The translations under genes were made by a program, and so were the position numbers. From NCBI RefSeq assembly GCF_020283565.1, contig NC_060062.1, forward strand, positions 25,542,251 to 25,606,250: DNA of 64,000 nucleotides, in the 5' to 3' direction. The stretch comes from Trifolium pratense (Eukaryota; Streptophyta; Magnoliopsida; Fabales; Fabaceae). Within the stretch, counting starts at the first letter, position 1. Every line of letters starts with the position of its first letter. Positions 24,957 to 36,785 of the stretch are shown piece by piece. The notes under the pieces were generated by a model. It was not told the DNA's origin, made no database searches, and worked only from the letters and a program-made list of their open reading frames with translations.

Positions 24957-25108
24957 GGTGGATTCTAGGATGAGAGAGCAATTAAGTCCCTCACCAGTGT
25001 ACAATTAAAATTAACCATTAGATTAAATTAGGTTACATGATAACATTTTTTAGTATCACACATAATTATTAGCCATCCAACCTCCATGTTCATCAGCTTC
25101 TTCTAAAA
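24957..25108. mobile_element. Left part of a MULE-like MITE, cut at the duplication junction
   Basis: This starts GGTGGATTCTAGGATGAG after the presumed target repeat TATTTTGTAT (24947-24956), and is identical to the left end of the complete element at 56649-57269. After 152 bp it ends abruptly at 25108, where copia A begins. Its right end and second target repeat are absent here. Confidence 0.85.
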
Positions 25109-25256
25109 TGACGCTAAGCAACAACAGCAACAACCACCTCCTAGAAATGACGCTGTTGAGCCATTTTACTGCTTCAATTGCTGGAAAACAGGTCATATAT
25201 CAAAGAAGTGCAGAAATCCAAAGAGGCCTAAACCGGCTAATCTTGCACATATTAAT

Positions 25257-28200
25257 GTGAATGTGGCTGATGAGCCATATGCTGCTATGATCACCGAAAT
25301 TAATATGGTCGGTGGTACTGATGGATGGTGGATAGATACTGGCGCTACCCACCATGTCTGTTATGATCGTGCTATGTTTAAAACATACGCGAATGCTGAA
25401 AATAAGAAGGTGCAGATGGGTAATGCTCATACATCTGATGTTGCTGGTGTTGGAGAGGTTGTTCTGAAGTTCACCTCTGGAAAGACTCTTATCCTGAAGG
25501 AAGTCCTTCATGTTCCTGAGATGAAGAAGAATCTTGTTTCTGGTTTCCTCTTAAATAAGGCTGGGTTTAATCAAACTATTGGGGCTGATATGTACACCAT
25601 CACTAAGAATGGTATTTTTATTGGGAAAGGGTACGCCTCTGATGGCATGTTTAAGCTTAATGTTGATGAAATGATTATTAATAAAATTTCTCCTTCTGTT
25701 TACTCTTTGTGTGATTTTAATATTTGGCATTCTAGACTTTGTCATGTTAATAAACGATCTATTTTGAATATTAGTAACTTAGGATTAATTCCTAAACTTA
25801 GTTTTAATGACATAGAAAAATGTGAATTTTGTAGTCAAGCTAAAATAACAAAGAGCAAACATAAATCAGTAATACGAGAATCTGAACCAATGGACCTTAT
25901 ACATTCTGATATATGTGAACTAGATGGAACCATGACTAGGAATAACAAACGTTATTTTATCACTTTTATTGATGATTGTTCAGATTATACTTTTGTTTAT
26001 TTAATGAAAAATAAAAGTGATGCTTTTGATATGTTCAAAATCTCTGTGAAAGAAATAGAAAATCAATTTAATACGAAAATCAAGAGACTTCGTAGTGATA
26101 GGGGAACCGAATATAATTCTAGTTTATTTAATGATTTTTATAAACAACACGGAATTATACATGAAACGACTGCACCATATTCCCCTGAAATGAATGGTAA
26201 AGCAGAAAGAAAGAATAGAACTCTTACTGAATTAGTTGTTGCTATTATGTTAAATTCTGGTGCCGCCAAACATTGGTGGGGGGAAATAATTTTGACTGTC
26301 TGCTTTGTTTTGAATAGAATTCCCAAATCTAAAAGAAGCGAATCTGCTTATGAAATATTAAAGAAAAGACAACCAAACTTGTCTTATTTAAGAACTTGGG
26401 GATGTCTAGCCTATGTCCGTAAACCGGACCCGAAGCGAGTTAAACTCGCTAGTAGAGCCTATGAATGTGTAATCATTGGTTACGCAGCAAACAGTAAAGC
26501 ATATAGGTTCTTCGACCTAAATGAAAAAGTGATCATAGAATCTAATGATGCAGATTTCTATGAAAATAAATTTCCCTTTAAATCAAGAAATAGTGGGGGC
26601 ACTGAACAGGATAATATTCCTGAGTCGAGTCACGTACCAGTGATACCAAATACGGATAGCAATGACGAAGTAGAAAATGAACTTCGTAGAAGCAAACGTG
26701 TAAGAGTTGCTAAAGACTATGGTCCAGACTATGCGACCTTTACATTGAATGAAGATCTGGCAAATCTTCAAGAAGCCTTGTCATCGATGGATGCAGATCT
26801 TTGGCAAGAAGCTATTAATGATGAGATGGATTCTCTAGAATCTAACAAAACATGGCACTTAGTAGACTTACCTCCCGGTTGCAAACCAATTGGTTGCAAA
26901 TGGATTTTGAAAAAGAAACTAAAACCCGACAGCACGGTTGAAAAATACAAGGCTCGCCTTGTAGCCAAAGGTTTTAGACAAAGAGAAAATATAGATTTCT
27001 TCGACACATTTTCACCTGTCACTAGAATAACGTCCATTCGAGTACTTATTTCAATAGCAGCTATTTATAACTTAATTGTACACCAAATGGACGTTAAAAC
27101 TGCTTTTTTAAATGGTGACTTAGAAGAAGAAATCTATATGGAACAACCCGAAGGGTTTGTTATACATGGACAAGAAACTAAGGTCTGCAAGTTAGATAAA
27201 TCTCTGTATGGTCTTAAACAAGCTCCGAAACAATGGCATGAAAAGTTTGATAACTTAATGATATTGAATGGGTTCAGACTCAATGAGAGTGACAAATGCA
27301 TTTACTATAAATGTGATGGCAACATTTGCACTATAATATGTCTCTATGTAGATGACATGTTGATATTTGGCTCAAACCTTTCTGCCATAAATAATGTGAA
27401 ATCACTGTTGAGTAACAACTTTGATATGAAAGACCTCGGAGAAGCAAGTGTGATTCTTGGAATAAAAATCACTAGGTCTGAGAAGGGGATATCCCTAGAT
27501 CAATCACATTATGTGGAAAAGATCATAAAGAAATACGGTTACTTTAACTGTAAACCTGCCTGCACACCTTATGATCCCAGTGTAAAACTGTTTAAGAACA
27601 CTGGTGATAGCGTAAGACAAACAGAATACGCGAGCATCATTGGTAGTCTTAGGTATGCCACTGATTGTACTAGACCCGACATCGCCTATGTCGTGGGACT
27701 CTTGTGTAGGTTTACCAGCAGACCCAGTGATGAGCATTGGCACGCTATTGAGATAGTCATGAGATACCTGAAAAGGACCATGAATCTCGGATTACACTAT
27801 CAGAGATTTCCAGCTGTACTTGAAGGGTACAGTGATGCTGATTGGAACACCTTGTCAGATGATTCCAAAGCAACTAGTGGCTTTATATTTAGTATAGCCG
27901 GTGGAGCTGTATCATGGAAGTCTAAGAAACAGACCATTTTGGCACAGTCCACTATGGAATCTGAAATGATAGCACTAGCAACTGCTAGTGAAGAAGCAAG
28001 CTGGTTGAGATGCTTGTTATCTGAGATTCCCTTATGGGAAAAACCTATGCCTGCTGTCTTGATCCATTGTGATAGTACTGCAGCTATCGCTAAAATTGAG
28101 AATCGTTTTTATAACGGTAAAAGACGTCAAATTAGAAGAAAGCACAGCACAGTGAGAGAGCTCATCACTACAGGTGCTGTGAGAGTGGATCATGTACGCA

Positions 28201-28325
28201 CTAATGATAACCTAGCAGATCCTTTGACGAAAGGACTGGCTAGAGAGAAAGTCCATATAGGCATGGCAATGGGTACCCGCGGGTACGGTTTTTACCTTCC
28301 CCGTTCCCCATACCCGAATCATTGA
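25257..28325 (+). CDS. Copia A gag-pol polyprotein, partial, 3' end altered by insertion
   Basis: Polyprotein for retrotransposition, numbered from the first Met. Protease DTGA is at 27-30. The integrase zinc-binding region (H…H…C…C) is at about 157-195, and the catalytic triad is Asp218, Asp281 and Glu317, with the 35-residue spacing of D,D35E. Reverse transcriptase follows, with MDVKTAFLNG from Met611 and YVDD at 697-700. RNase H has SDADW and, near its end, ADPLTKGL from 987. The frame is open upstream to the junction, so Met1 here is not the natural start; normal copia polyproteins are about 1300 residues or more. After residue 1000 the frame enters the hAT element and ends 22 codons later. 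The natural stop is probably TGA at 29036-29038, beyond the insertion. No internal stop is seen in pol, so the copy is fairly young. Confidence 0.92.
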   Translation: MNVADEPYAAMITEINMVGGTDGWWIDTGATHHVCYDRAMFKTYANAENKKVQMGNAHTSDVAGVGEVVLKFTSGKTLILKEVLHVPEMKKNLVSGFLLNKAGFNQTIGADMYTITKNGIFIGKGYASDGMFKLNVDEMIINKISPSVYSLCDFNIWHSRLCHVNKRSILNISNLGLIPKLSFNDIEKCEFCSQAKITKSKHKSVIRESEPMDLIHSDICELDGTMTRNNKRYFITFIDDCSDYTFVYLMKNKSDAFDMFKISVKEIENQFNTKIKRLRSDRGTEYNSSLFNDFYKQHGIIHETTAPYSPEMNGKAERKNRTLTELVVAIMLNSGAAKHWWGEIILTVCFVLNRIPKSKRSESAYEILKKRQPNLSYLRTWGCLAYVRKPDPKRVKLASRAYECVIIGYAANSKAYRFFDLNEKVIIESNDADFYENKFPFKSRNSGGTEQDNIPESSHVPVIPNTDSNDEVENELRRSKRVRVAKDYGPDYATFTLNEDLANLQEALSSMDADLWQEAINDEMDSLESNKTWHLVDLPPGCKPIGCKWILKKKLKPDSTVEKYKARLVAKGFRQRENIDFFDTFSPVTRITSIRVLISIAAIYNLIVHQMDVKTAFLNGDLEEEIYMEQPEGFVIHGQETKVCKLDKSLYGLKQAPKQWHEKFDNLMILNGFRLNESDKCIYYKCDGNICTIICLYVDDMLIFGSNLSAINNVKSLLSNNFDMKDLGEASVILGIKITRSEKGISLDQSHYVEKIIKKYGYFNCKPACTPYDPSVKLFKNTGDSVRQTEYASIIGSLRYATDCTRPDIAYVVGLLCRFTSRPSDEHWHAIEIVMRYLKRTMNLGLHYQRFPAVLEGYSDADWNTLSDDSKATSGFIFSIAGGAVSWKSKKQTILAQSTMESEMIALATASEEASWLRCLLSEIPLWEKPMPAVLIHCDSTAAIAKIENRFYNGKRRQIRRKHSTVRELITTGAVRVDHVRTNDNLADPLTKGLAREKVHIGMAMGTRGYGFYLPRSPYPNH

Positions 28326-28992
28326 TAAATACCCGTTCCCCGCCCATTACCCGACGGGGATGAAAAATTGAACCCAATCCCCGTCCCAAATGGGTTCGGG
28401 TATACCCAAATGGGTTCGGGTATCCCCGAACCTTGCCCTGCCCTGCTGAACCTTATCCGAACCCAAAATTTTCCCGAACACTGACATACATACAATACAA
28501 AAAATTTCAAATAATAAAGTACAAACCAAAATTTCAATGCATTAAACATACAAATGAAATGATATTCCAAAATATCAAACCAAAATTATCAAAACCATAA
28601 AATAGTACCGGTACAAACCAATATTCCAAAATACCGTCATAACAACCACATAACCAAGAATGTTCTACATCATTGTTCACTGAAATTGCTAAAAAAACAA
28701 ATAACTAAGAACCATTGTTCATTAAAAATCCTAACTCAAGTAGATAAATTATATGATCTGTGACATTATAAATAAATAAATAGGGGTAATATAGTAATTT
28801 TATATAAACGGGCGGGTTCGGGGACGGGTTCGGGGTGGGTACCAATATCTCCGTTACCCGCCCCATCCCCATGTTTTGAAATCGGGGAAAACCCGAACCC
28901 GAACCCAAACCCAGTCAAATCGATTTTTCCCCGTCAAACTCGGGGTGGGTTCGGGCGGGTACCCGCGGGTACGGGTTCCGTTGCCATGCCTA
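28258..28992. mobile_element. Non-autonomous hAT-like element inside copia A
   Basis: A 735-bp element with 12-bp perfect ends TAGGCATGGCAA and subterminal GGGTACCCGCGGGTACGG in inverted orientation. It is flanked by the 8-bp direct repeat AGTCCATA (28250-28257 and 28993-29000). The eight-base target duplication points to hAT. There is no transposase ORF. It lies in the last codons of copia pol, and precise removal with one repeat would leave the frame continuing to the stop at 29036-29038. An older relative is at 8679-8890 and 40372-40582. Confidence 0.92.
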
Positions 28993-29557
28993 AGTCCATA
29001 ATACATCTGTCAAGATGGGACTAATGCCTATGAAGTGAGTTACTTATGATGGTAACCCAACCTAAAAGACTGGAGATCCCAAGAATTAGGTTCCAATGGG
29101 TAAACAACAAGTTGTGAGTAATGTGAGATGAACATGCAAATTAAGAAGCATGAATCCTGAAATAAGAAAGGTTGAGTTAGCAAAACTCTTAATGAAATCT
29201 ATACTCTATAGGAGTGGAGTACATCAGGAGTACTCTTGATAGAATCACCTATATGAATGTGGAACTGAGGCCGGTTCCTCTGGATTATCGGGGCGAATTC
29301 CTAGAGCATTCATGAAACTGGGATAGACGTGCAGGGCCATTAATGCACGGGCCTTAGAAAACACCTTAAGAAAGGTTGTGTGCTGGTTTGAGGAAAATCT
29401 GAGATAGAGTTCCAAGACTAAACGTCACTCTTGCTTAATCAGGCTCTTACTGGCTACGTGAAGGTTCCAAGACTTAGCTCACCTTCGCTTATGCACAATC
29501 TTACTGAAACGTTTAACGTTATGACTGAAACAACTTTTTTAAATTCAAGTGGGGGAT

Positions 29558-30489
29558 TGTTGGAACATGATGAAGGAATTTGGAGGGAACTTGGTATTGA
29601 AATAAACACAAGTGCAAGAACCATGTGTAGTGTGAATTGAAAAAAGACTCTTTGAGTCCCACATTGGAAAAATCACACCACTTGGTAGTGTTTATATATC
29701 ACAAGTTGGCAACCAAGGGTGTGCCCTTGGGGTACCCACTTTTGTAAGAAAGGGAGACCACACACAATGTCGAATATCACACGCGCGCGCGCCGCCGCCG
29801 CCGTCCGTCCGGCCGGTTCGGGCTGGGCTTGGGCTTGGGTGATATATTAATTTTTTAATACTAAGAAAAAAGAAATTTTTGAATTTTAAATTTCTTTTAT
29901 GTGTGTCCCTTAATTCGCACATGTTAAATGTGCTAAGACCAAGTCTGAACAGATTTGTATCTGTTAAACGGTCAAATGACGTGTCCCTATTTTTATGCCA
30001 CGTTTTGAAATTTGACTGAGCACTAACGGTCAAAAACGTGTGCCTCCAGCTCCATACTTGCCTATAAATACCACTTATTTTCTTCAGTTTTTACTCACTT
30101 CTTTTTCTCTGCATTCTGAGAAAACTGCTTCTTTCCTTCTCTCATTTCTTCTTCGAAATTAATTTTTGTTGTTTCAAAATTTGAACGGTTGTTTCCGTAG
30201 AATTGATATTCGTATATCAATTAGAGTGGTTCGAAATTTTCGACCATACTTGGTGTTATTCTGGCCGATACTACAGTGCAGTAGTTTATTGGTATTTTCA
30301 TTGAAAACGGCTGTTTTATCCTTGGGACTTCGCGGTTGATATACTACAGTGCACTATTTCGAGTAGTTCCGCGAAACGTCTTAAAGAAAGCGACCTAGTA
30401 CGCGACTCAGCCAATAATAGTTTCGTTGCCATTTTTTGAAAAATTCGTTTTTCTGTTTTTTATTAAACTCAGTAAACCGTTTTACAACA
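29558..30489 (+). repeat. 3' LTR of copia A
   Basis: A 932-bp LTR that begins TGTTGGAAC directly after a polypurine tract and ends TTTACAACA, with matching TGTTG/CAACA tips. It contains a GC-rich simple stretch at about 29778-29820 (GCGCGCGCC, CCGCCGCC). No partner LTR is in the window, so age cannot be estimated from LTR divergence. Confidence 0.9.
30063..30070 (+). promoter_or_regulatory. TATA box of copia A LTR
   Basis: TATAAATA sits in the context GCCTATAAATACC in the second half of the LTR, followed by a pyrimidine-rich stretch (TTTCTTCAG…CTTCTTTTTCTC) where plant LTR transcripts commonly start. Position and context fit; no start site can be read from sequence. Confidence 0.6.
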
Positions 30490-30957
30490 GGATCTACGAC
30501 ATGTTGATTTATCAAAGATCATAGTAATAGGAATACCTGGATGACGAATCCATTAGATGAACTAACCGTTATAATCCTGAAACACAAAGAGAGACGGACG
30601 ACGAGCATCCGCTGGCTTGTGGTTCTTCCTCAACCAGGACTCCTTATGCCTTTAGGACTCTTCTGATGGGGAGAAGAGTCAATATGCAGTGTGTCCGGTA
30701 TATTGGGGACCATAGCCTATATATAGTGTGATGGCCAATTAGGATTCCCATTATTCCGAAATGGGCCATCCTGACATCCACTCATATTGAGCCCATATCC
30801 AATTAATTAATTAATTATAAATAGAAATCTAATTAGTCTTTTACTTCATTTGATCACTTAATCAATTAAGGCTCTCAATTGATAAATAGCTAATATAATT
30901 ATATATAAAGATATTTGCCCACATAATATTATTGGAATATTATAAAATATTCCAACA
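30490..30957 (-). repeat. 3' LTR of copia B, truncated, without Helitron
   Basis: These 468 bp equal the 5' LTR segments 4571-4974 plus 6419-6482, with one substitution seen. It begins on the minus strand with TGTTGGAATA after the polypurine tract. The last 113 bp are missing; the LTR stops exactly where copia A's LTR ends. At about 30893-30898 it preserves the uninterrupted Helitron target site. Confidence 0.92.
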
Positions 30958-33900
30958 ATCTCCCAGTTGGGCTACATATCGTTATAATTATATCAGTGTT
31001 CCTTAGGCGCGCATCCGAATGCTATTTATCTTTAGATTTCAACCTTACAATCCGGTCCATCTCATACACCAATAATGGGACCACCGCGGCTGTCGTCACT
31101 GACGTATAACGTGACGGAACCCCGACGACCGCCACATCAATGTACTTGACGACATAGATCTGATATGGATGAGTGGCATGAAAATTTCATGCAATGTGAT
31201 CTCTAAATCATGTCTATTTCCAACTGGTCCAACTGAAAACCTTAACAAAATCTGTATCAGTATCAAAACCAAAGTTAGAACATAACAAATTAGAGACTCC
31301 CACTAATCCAAGACATCCTTAGTGACAAAAATAATATGAAAGACCTTAGGTGTCACGTCTTTGATTAGTGAGTCAGCTAGCATAAACTTTGTCTCTATAT
31401 GTTCTATCATCCAACAACAACTAATAAGTCGACAAACTTTATAAAATAGTTGTTGAAACATTATCCGACTGACTTATGTCACAATATAACTTGAGTTGTC
31501 TTTCAAAAACTTTTACTTTATGCAACCAAGTGACATAAATACTTACAGTCAGTTCTTGAGTTAAAATGTCCATTATATATAGACATCCAAAAGGATCAGA
31601 GTCAAACATCCTGATGATCTCCAAATTGTTAGATCTCCGATATGTGAGCACAAATTATTGTTCTCTATAACAATCTTTATGGTTGCCTCATTTTAACAAT
31701 TCAAATCTTGAATTGCTCAAGTACCTGCCAAATGATCTTATCGTATACACTATTTCCGGATGCGTATAAGTAAGATCATACATAAGTTTCTCAATGCTAA
31801 AGCATATGGGAAAATATTTTATTTTCTAAATTTCCAGATTTTCTTTTGGACAATGATTGAGACTAGACAGTCTCCCTTTATGATTAAGGCAATTCCTTAG
31901 TTTATTGACTTTCATGTCGAATTTACTTTCAACTTTATTGATACGACTCTTTTGTTATACCCAAATGATACATTGAGAATAATCTCTAAGTATCAAAATG
32001 CCTAATACAAAAGAGATGTGCCCAAGATCTTTTGTCACTAAACTTTTGTTAGTGATTTCTTGATTTTGCACAATAATCATATATCATTATTGACTAAATG
32101 AAATAAATTCGACACAATAAATTTAGAATATAAACATACTCCCACTGAACCTGTATAATCCAGAATTCTCCATAATATACATCTCAAAACCAAATGAGAC
32201 AGTCACCTTATGAGACTTTTGTGGTATCAATAATGAGACAACTTTCTTAACAAATAAATGAATTTATTTTGTTTGCACATTATCTACTTTGTGTCTATTG
32301 ACATAAAGTTTCATCTGATTGCACTTTATTGTGTTTCTTTATGTTGCCATTAAGAAACACTATCTTGATATCCATCTTATTTAGCTCCAAAAAATCATAA
32401 TAAGTAATAAGTGTCGTGACTGTCCTAATAGAGTTTTCAAAGCAAAACGAACATGAATTCTCTTTTCAGTCAATACTTTTATGACACTTCATACTTTAAT
32501 TCTTGAAGGTATTGAGTTTGATCTTCATGAATTAATCTCTTAACTTAATTGAGAGAAAGAACACTAATGTCCTTATGAGGATCCAAATTCACTATATAAA
32601 TAGTAACTATATGAATTGATTTATAACCAATTCTTCCCCACTCAATTTTGTTCTTTTACCATATCTCTCCCCCAAACTCAATATCTTCAAGAGACTTTGC
32701 AATTTCCATCTCATAATGTTCATTAACATGGGACCAAAGTTTATATTTCTCAAAATTTTCAACAATTTTAGATTGTCACAAGTCATAACTGAATTGACTA
32801 TAATAATATTTGTATTTAAAAAACAAATTGAATCTCTAGTTTAAAATAATAATAAAGAATTTATAACATTAAAACAAAACTTAATTCACATGATGATTCA
32901 CCAAATTGTCTCTTAAATACAAATATAACTTAATAACAAAATCTAACAAATAGTTGAAAAACCATCAATCTTCACCGACTTATTTCCTCGCCAGATTGAT
33001 GTGTCTTTCAACATCATTGGAAATTTGTCAGTTTAGATAAAATTTTCTTATTATTCTTTATTTGCCTTTATCCTTTGTGGTATTTACATAATGAGCACTA
33101 TTTTATTTTCTCTTGTTTCAACTGTTTCTTTATTGCACACTTTATGAAATGATTCTATTAAAGAATCATTTCTAAATTTAATAGTTATAAGACTAATTGT
33201 GCAAATAGAACACTATATGCTAAAATTTTGACAAAGTAACTTGATTGTCAAAATTATATCGCTTTATCAAGATTAAATAGTTACCTAATGTGCTCTTGAG
33301 ATTTTCTTTGCTTAATAATCCGAATGAAATATTATCTCTCCGACGAGAGCTTATTTTTCGCTTTATTGCTTTAGAAGCACTTTAATTTAAGCAAAGAAAA
33401 TATGACAAAAAATTGTGTCATCTTAAATAATACCTCAAATGTCTCTGGGATTCAAAACTTTATGATCATGACCTATATCATTCGGAGTATACTCGCCTTT
33501 TATACTTGAGTCTCACTTTAAAGTTACCGAATAGTGAGAGAATTTGAGTTTCTCCATCTTGACATAAGTTTAGATCCAAGAACACAATATTCTTCCTTTA
33601 TTTCTAAGCGCTAGAATTTTAAGAATTTAAAATTCTAACATGATTTTGCAGATACATAAACTATATTAGTTTATATAGAACTAAAAAATTACTCACCAAA
33701 ATACCTAATACACCATTGATGTCAAGCCCTTAAAAAATAACATCAATTGCTAGTGGTATTTCATGACAATGATCAAACACTGACGATCAATATTAAAAAA
33801 TAATAAATCCTTATAATCGTCACATGTTTACCATTATAAGTGTGAATGCAATTCACTAAATACTTATGTGGATTTACACTAACACGTCTTTATTAGGCAC

Positions 33901-36153
33901 ATCAATAAATTATGATAGAGACATGCTCAACTTTATTTGTAAATTATAAGACAAACAAGATACCAAACGCACCATCAATCCCCAATCTTTGATTGTAAGA
34001 ATTAACTGCAAGCGGTACTCTCAACGTAATGATCAAATGTTGGTAATAAGTCCTGTCAGATAATGTGCGCCTTTGACACCAGCCATTACCCACATGGATA
34101 AACTTAATAATTACCACACATTTACCATCACAGGTATGTATATTATTCGGCCAAACTGCACGTCTTCCTTTTGGCCGACTGTAACAGCTCGCATGAATAA
34201 TCTCATACTACATCTTTTATAATTTCAATTGAATATAGTCTACGCACTGGAGGTTGCTTTATGCAACTTTTTGTTTCGACAAACTCAATCAAAATTACTA
34301 GACAATTTAATAAATTGAATATATATGCATGTAATTATTCGACCGAACTGTGTCTACCTTTTGGTAGACCAAAATAGTTTGTATGAATAATTTTATACAT
34401 CCTTATGTGATTCTAATTGAATCAAATCTACGCAACAGAGGTTACTTTTGCAACTTGTTGTTTCAACCAACTCATTCAAAATCACCTGACAATTTATTAA
34501 ATCAAATGGGAAAATCTTAAATTTACAAGGCACTACCCACAAAAATGTAGGCTGTATTCCTTTATGACACCGCATAATAATCATAAGATTATTCGGCATC
34601 CCTTAATGTGAGAACAAACTCACAAGCAAACTGAAATTGATATGAGATATGTCCAAAGAGCATGATAAAAGGAAATTATTGTAGTAACATAATAACAATA
34701 AACTCAAACATCATAATCATGCTATAAACCAAATATTTAATTTTAAATAAAAATTAAATCTTTATATATAACAAAAAAAAATTAATTAATTCATGCCACA
34801 ATTGATTCACATACTCAATGATTCTTTAAACAAATAGACAAATAATTCTAGAATGATATTTTCCAAAATAGAGGAAAACAAAACTTTAAATTCTATAAAT
34901 AAACAAATAACTATAGAATCTATATTTTCCCAAAATTTAAAGAATCAAACACTTTATTTTCTGTACATAACAAACTGGATCAAAATATTTTGAGAATCCT
35001 TATTAATTGCTATTTAACGGCAATTGATTTTCTAAAAAATATATATAATAACCAAATATATATGTATATATTGAATCTTTATATGCCTTCTCAAAATAAA
35101 TCTTAAGTACAAGATGAATCAATTCATAATTTCAAATCAAATATCTTTATTTGCTAACAACATATTTGTAGTTGCAATAACAGTGGCCAAATAGTTAAAC
35201 CCAAAACAACAACTTCATAGCTGAAGTCAAACCGAAAATTTGATTTGAAAAACCGAATAACCATTAAATTAAAATCCTTATTTAAAAAATTAAATCTTTC
35301 CAATTTCAAAACAAATCATAATTGCCTAAAAGCCAAACCCTTAATTTTAGGCAACAAACTTTATAAATGAGTATCCGAAAATTTGATTTGAAAAACTTAA
35401 TTGCCAAAATTAACTCTAATTCCTTATTTTTAGACAATAAACTTTATAAATAAGGAAAACCAAATATCTAATTTAGAAAAATTAGTTAAAAACACCGAAA
35501 ACTTTAATTTTATTTTCAGAATAAATCAAATCAACTTTAAATCTTTATTTGCTATAACAATAGCAACTTTATAGATAAATTAAATTGAAAGAATTGATTT
35601 TATTTTAACACTGAACCAGAATGAAGCAAAGGCAATATCAGTATCACGTTCCAAAACCGAAAGAACATTCCTCTGACCTTAATTTTCTTAATTTGCATTA
35701 CTATACAATGATCCTTAATTACTGGTTCAAGTTCCGTATCATGTACCAACTGAATAAAAAATCCAAAAAAAAAAAAAAACCTTATATCATGCGTTTATAT
35801 ATACATACATTCAATATATATAACAAACAATGATACACTATATTCACGTTTCCAGCAAAAGAAAATTAAAAAGCATTCATTCTTTCACTTATCACCTAAG
35901 CCCATTGATCTTGGTTTTACTTGTCAAAATTATAGTAATAGATAATCAACGAGAAATCACTGCAATGCCTACTAAATAGTATATTCCAGTAATTAAACTA
36001 TAAATCTGGGTAGAGTAACAAATAAGTACATGATCGCCCAAATATATACAAAGCCACCGAAACTTTATTTTACCTAATTCAAATTAGGGTTCATATTATA
36101 GAAGCGAAATCCAATCCCAATAAAACAACATGAAGACCGGCTCTGATACCAAT

Positions 36154-36753
36154 TGTTAGAATTAACTTAATAATTTAATCATATACATGCTCTTAATAAC
36201 AAAGATTAAATCTATAATCTTACTTTAGTGCGGAAGCCAAATAAACACAAGCATGTATATAAAACAGGATCTACGACATGTTGATTTATCAAAGATCATA
36301 GTAATAGGAATACCTGGATGACGAATCCATTAGATGAACTAACCGTTATAATCCTGAAACACAAAGAGAGACGGACGACGAGCATCCGCTGGCTTGTGGT
36401 TCTTCCTCAACCAGGACTCCTTATGCCTTTAGGACTCTTCTGATGGGGAGAAGAGTCAATATGCAGTGTGTCCGGTATATTGGGGACCATAGCCTATATA
36501 TAGTGTGATGGCCAATTAGGATTCCCATTATTCCGAAATGGGCCATCCTGACATCCACTCATATTGAGCCCATATCCAATTAATTAATTAATTATAAATA
36601 GAAATCTAATTAGTCTTTTACTTCATTTGATCACTTAATCAATTAAGGCTCTCAATTGATAAATAGCTAATCTATATATATAATTCCTAAATAGTTCTCC
36701 TAACCCTAATCCACTTAGACCAATCAAATTGTTTCATTTAGCCACATCATCTA

Positions 36754-36785
<32 letters not shown>

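Larger units (their letters stand above)
1..25108 (+). repeat. Segmental duplication, copy 1 (left end outside window)
   Basis: This block recurs in direct orientation at 31697-56800. The offset is 31696 at the left, 31699 after an ATT microsatellite near 5059-5104, 31693 after a CCCGTG hexamer near 6384-6395, and 31692 after a poly-T near 8915-8927. It stays 31692 up to the end. Every open reading frame compared, including three receptor kinases, encodes the same protein in both copies. Similarity stops sharply after 25108, where copy 1 enters a copia element and copy 2 continues into a MITE. The left limit is not visible because the match is already present at base 1. Confidence 0.97.
25109..30489 (+). 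mobile_element. Ty1/copia element A, 5'-truncated, with 3' LTR
   Basis: The element starts at the duplication junction inside gag: the frame is open from the junction through a Gln-rich stretch and a CCHC zinc knuckle (CX2CX4HX4C, 25170-25211). Next come protease, integrase, reverse transcriptase and RNase H, then a polypurine tract (AAGTGGGGGATT) and one LTR at 29558-30489. The 5' LTR, primer binding site and N-terminal gag are absent. A hAT element (28258-28992) interrupts the last codons. The right LTR end abuts copia B's 3' LTR at 30490, as expected for nested insertion. Confidence 0.93.

Noticed and set aside
29778..29820. GC-rich CGCG/CCG stretch as a CpG island promoter
   Set aside because: It is a short simple-sequence tract within the copia A LTR, upstream of that LTR's own TATA box.
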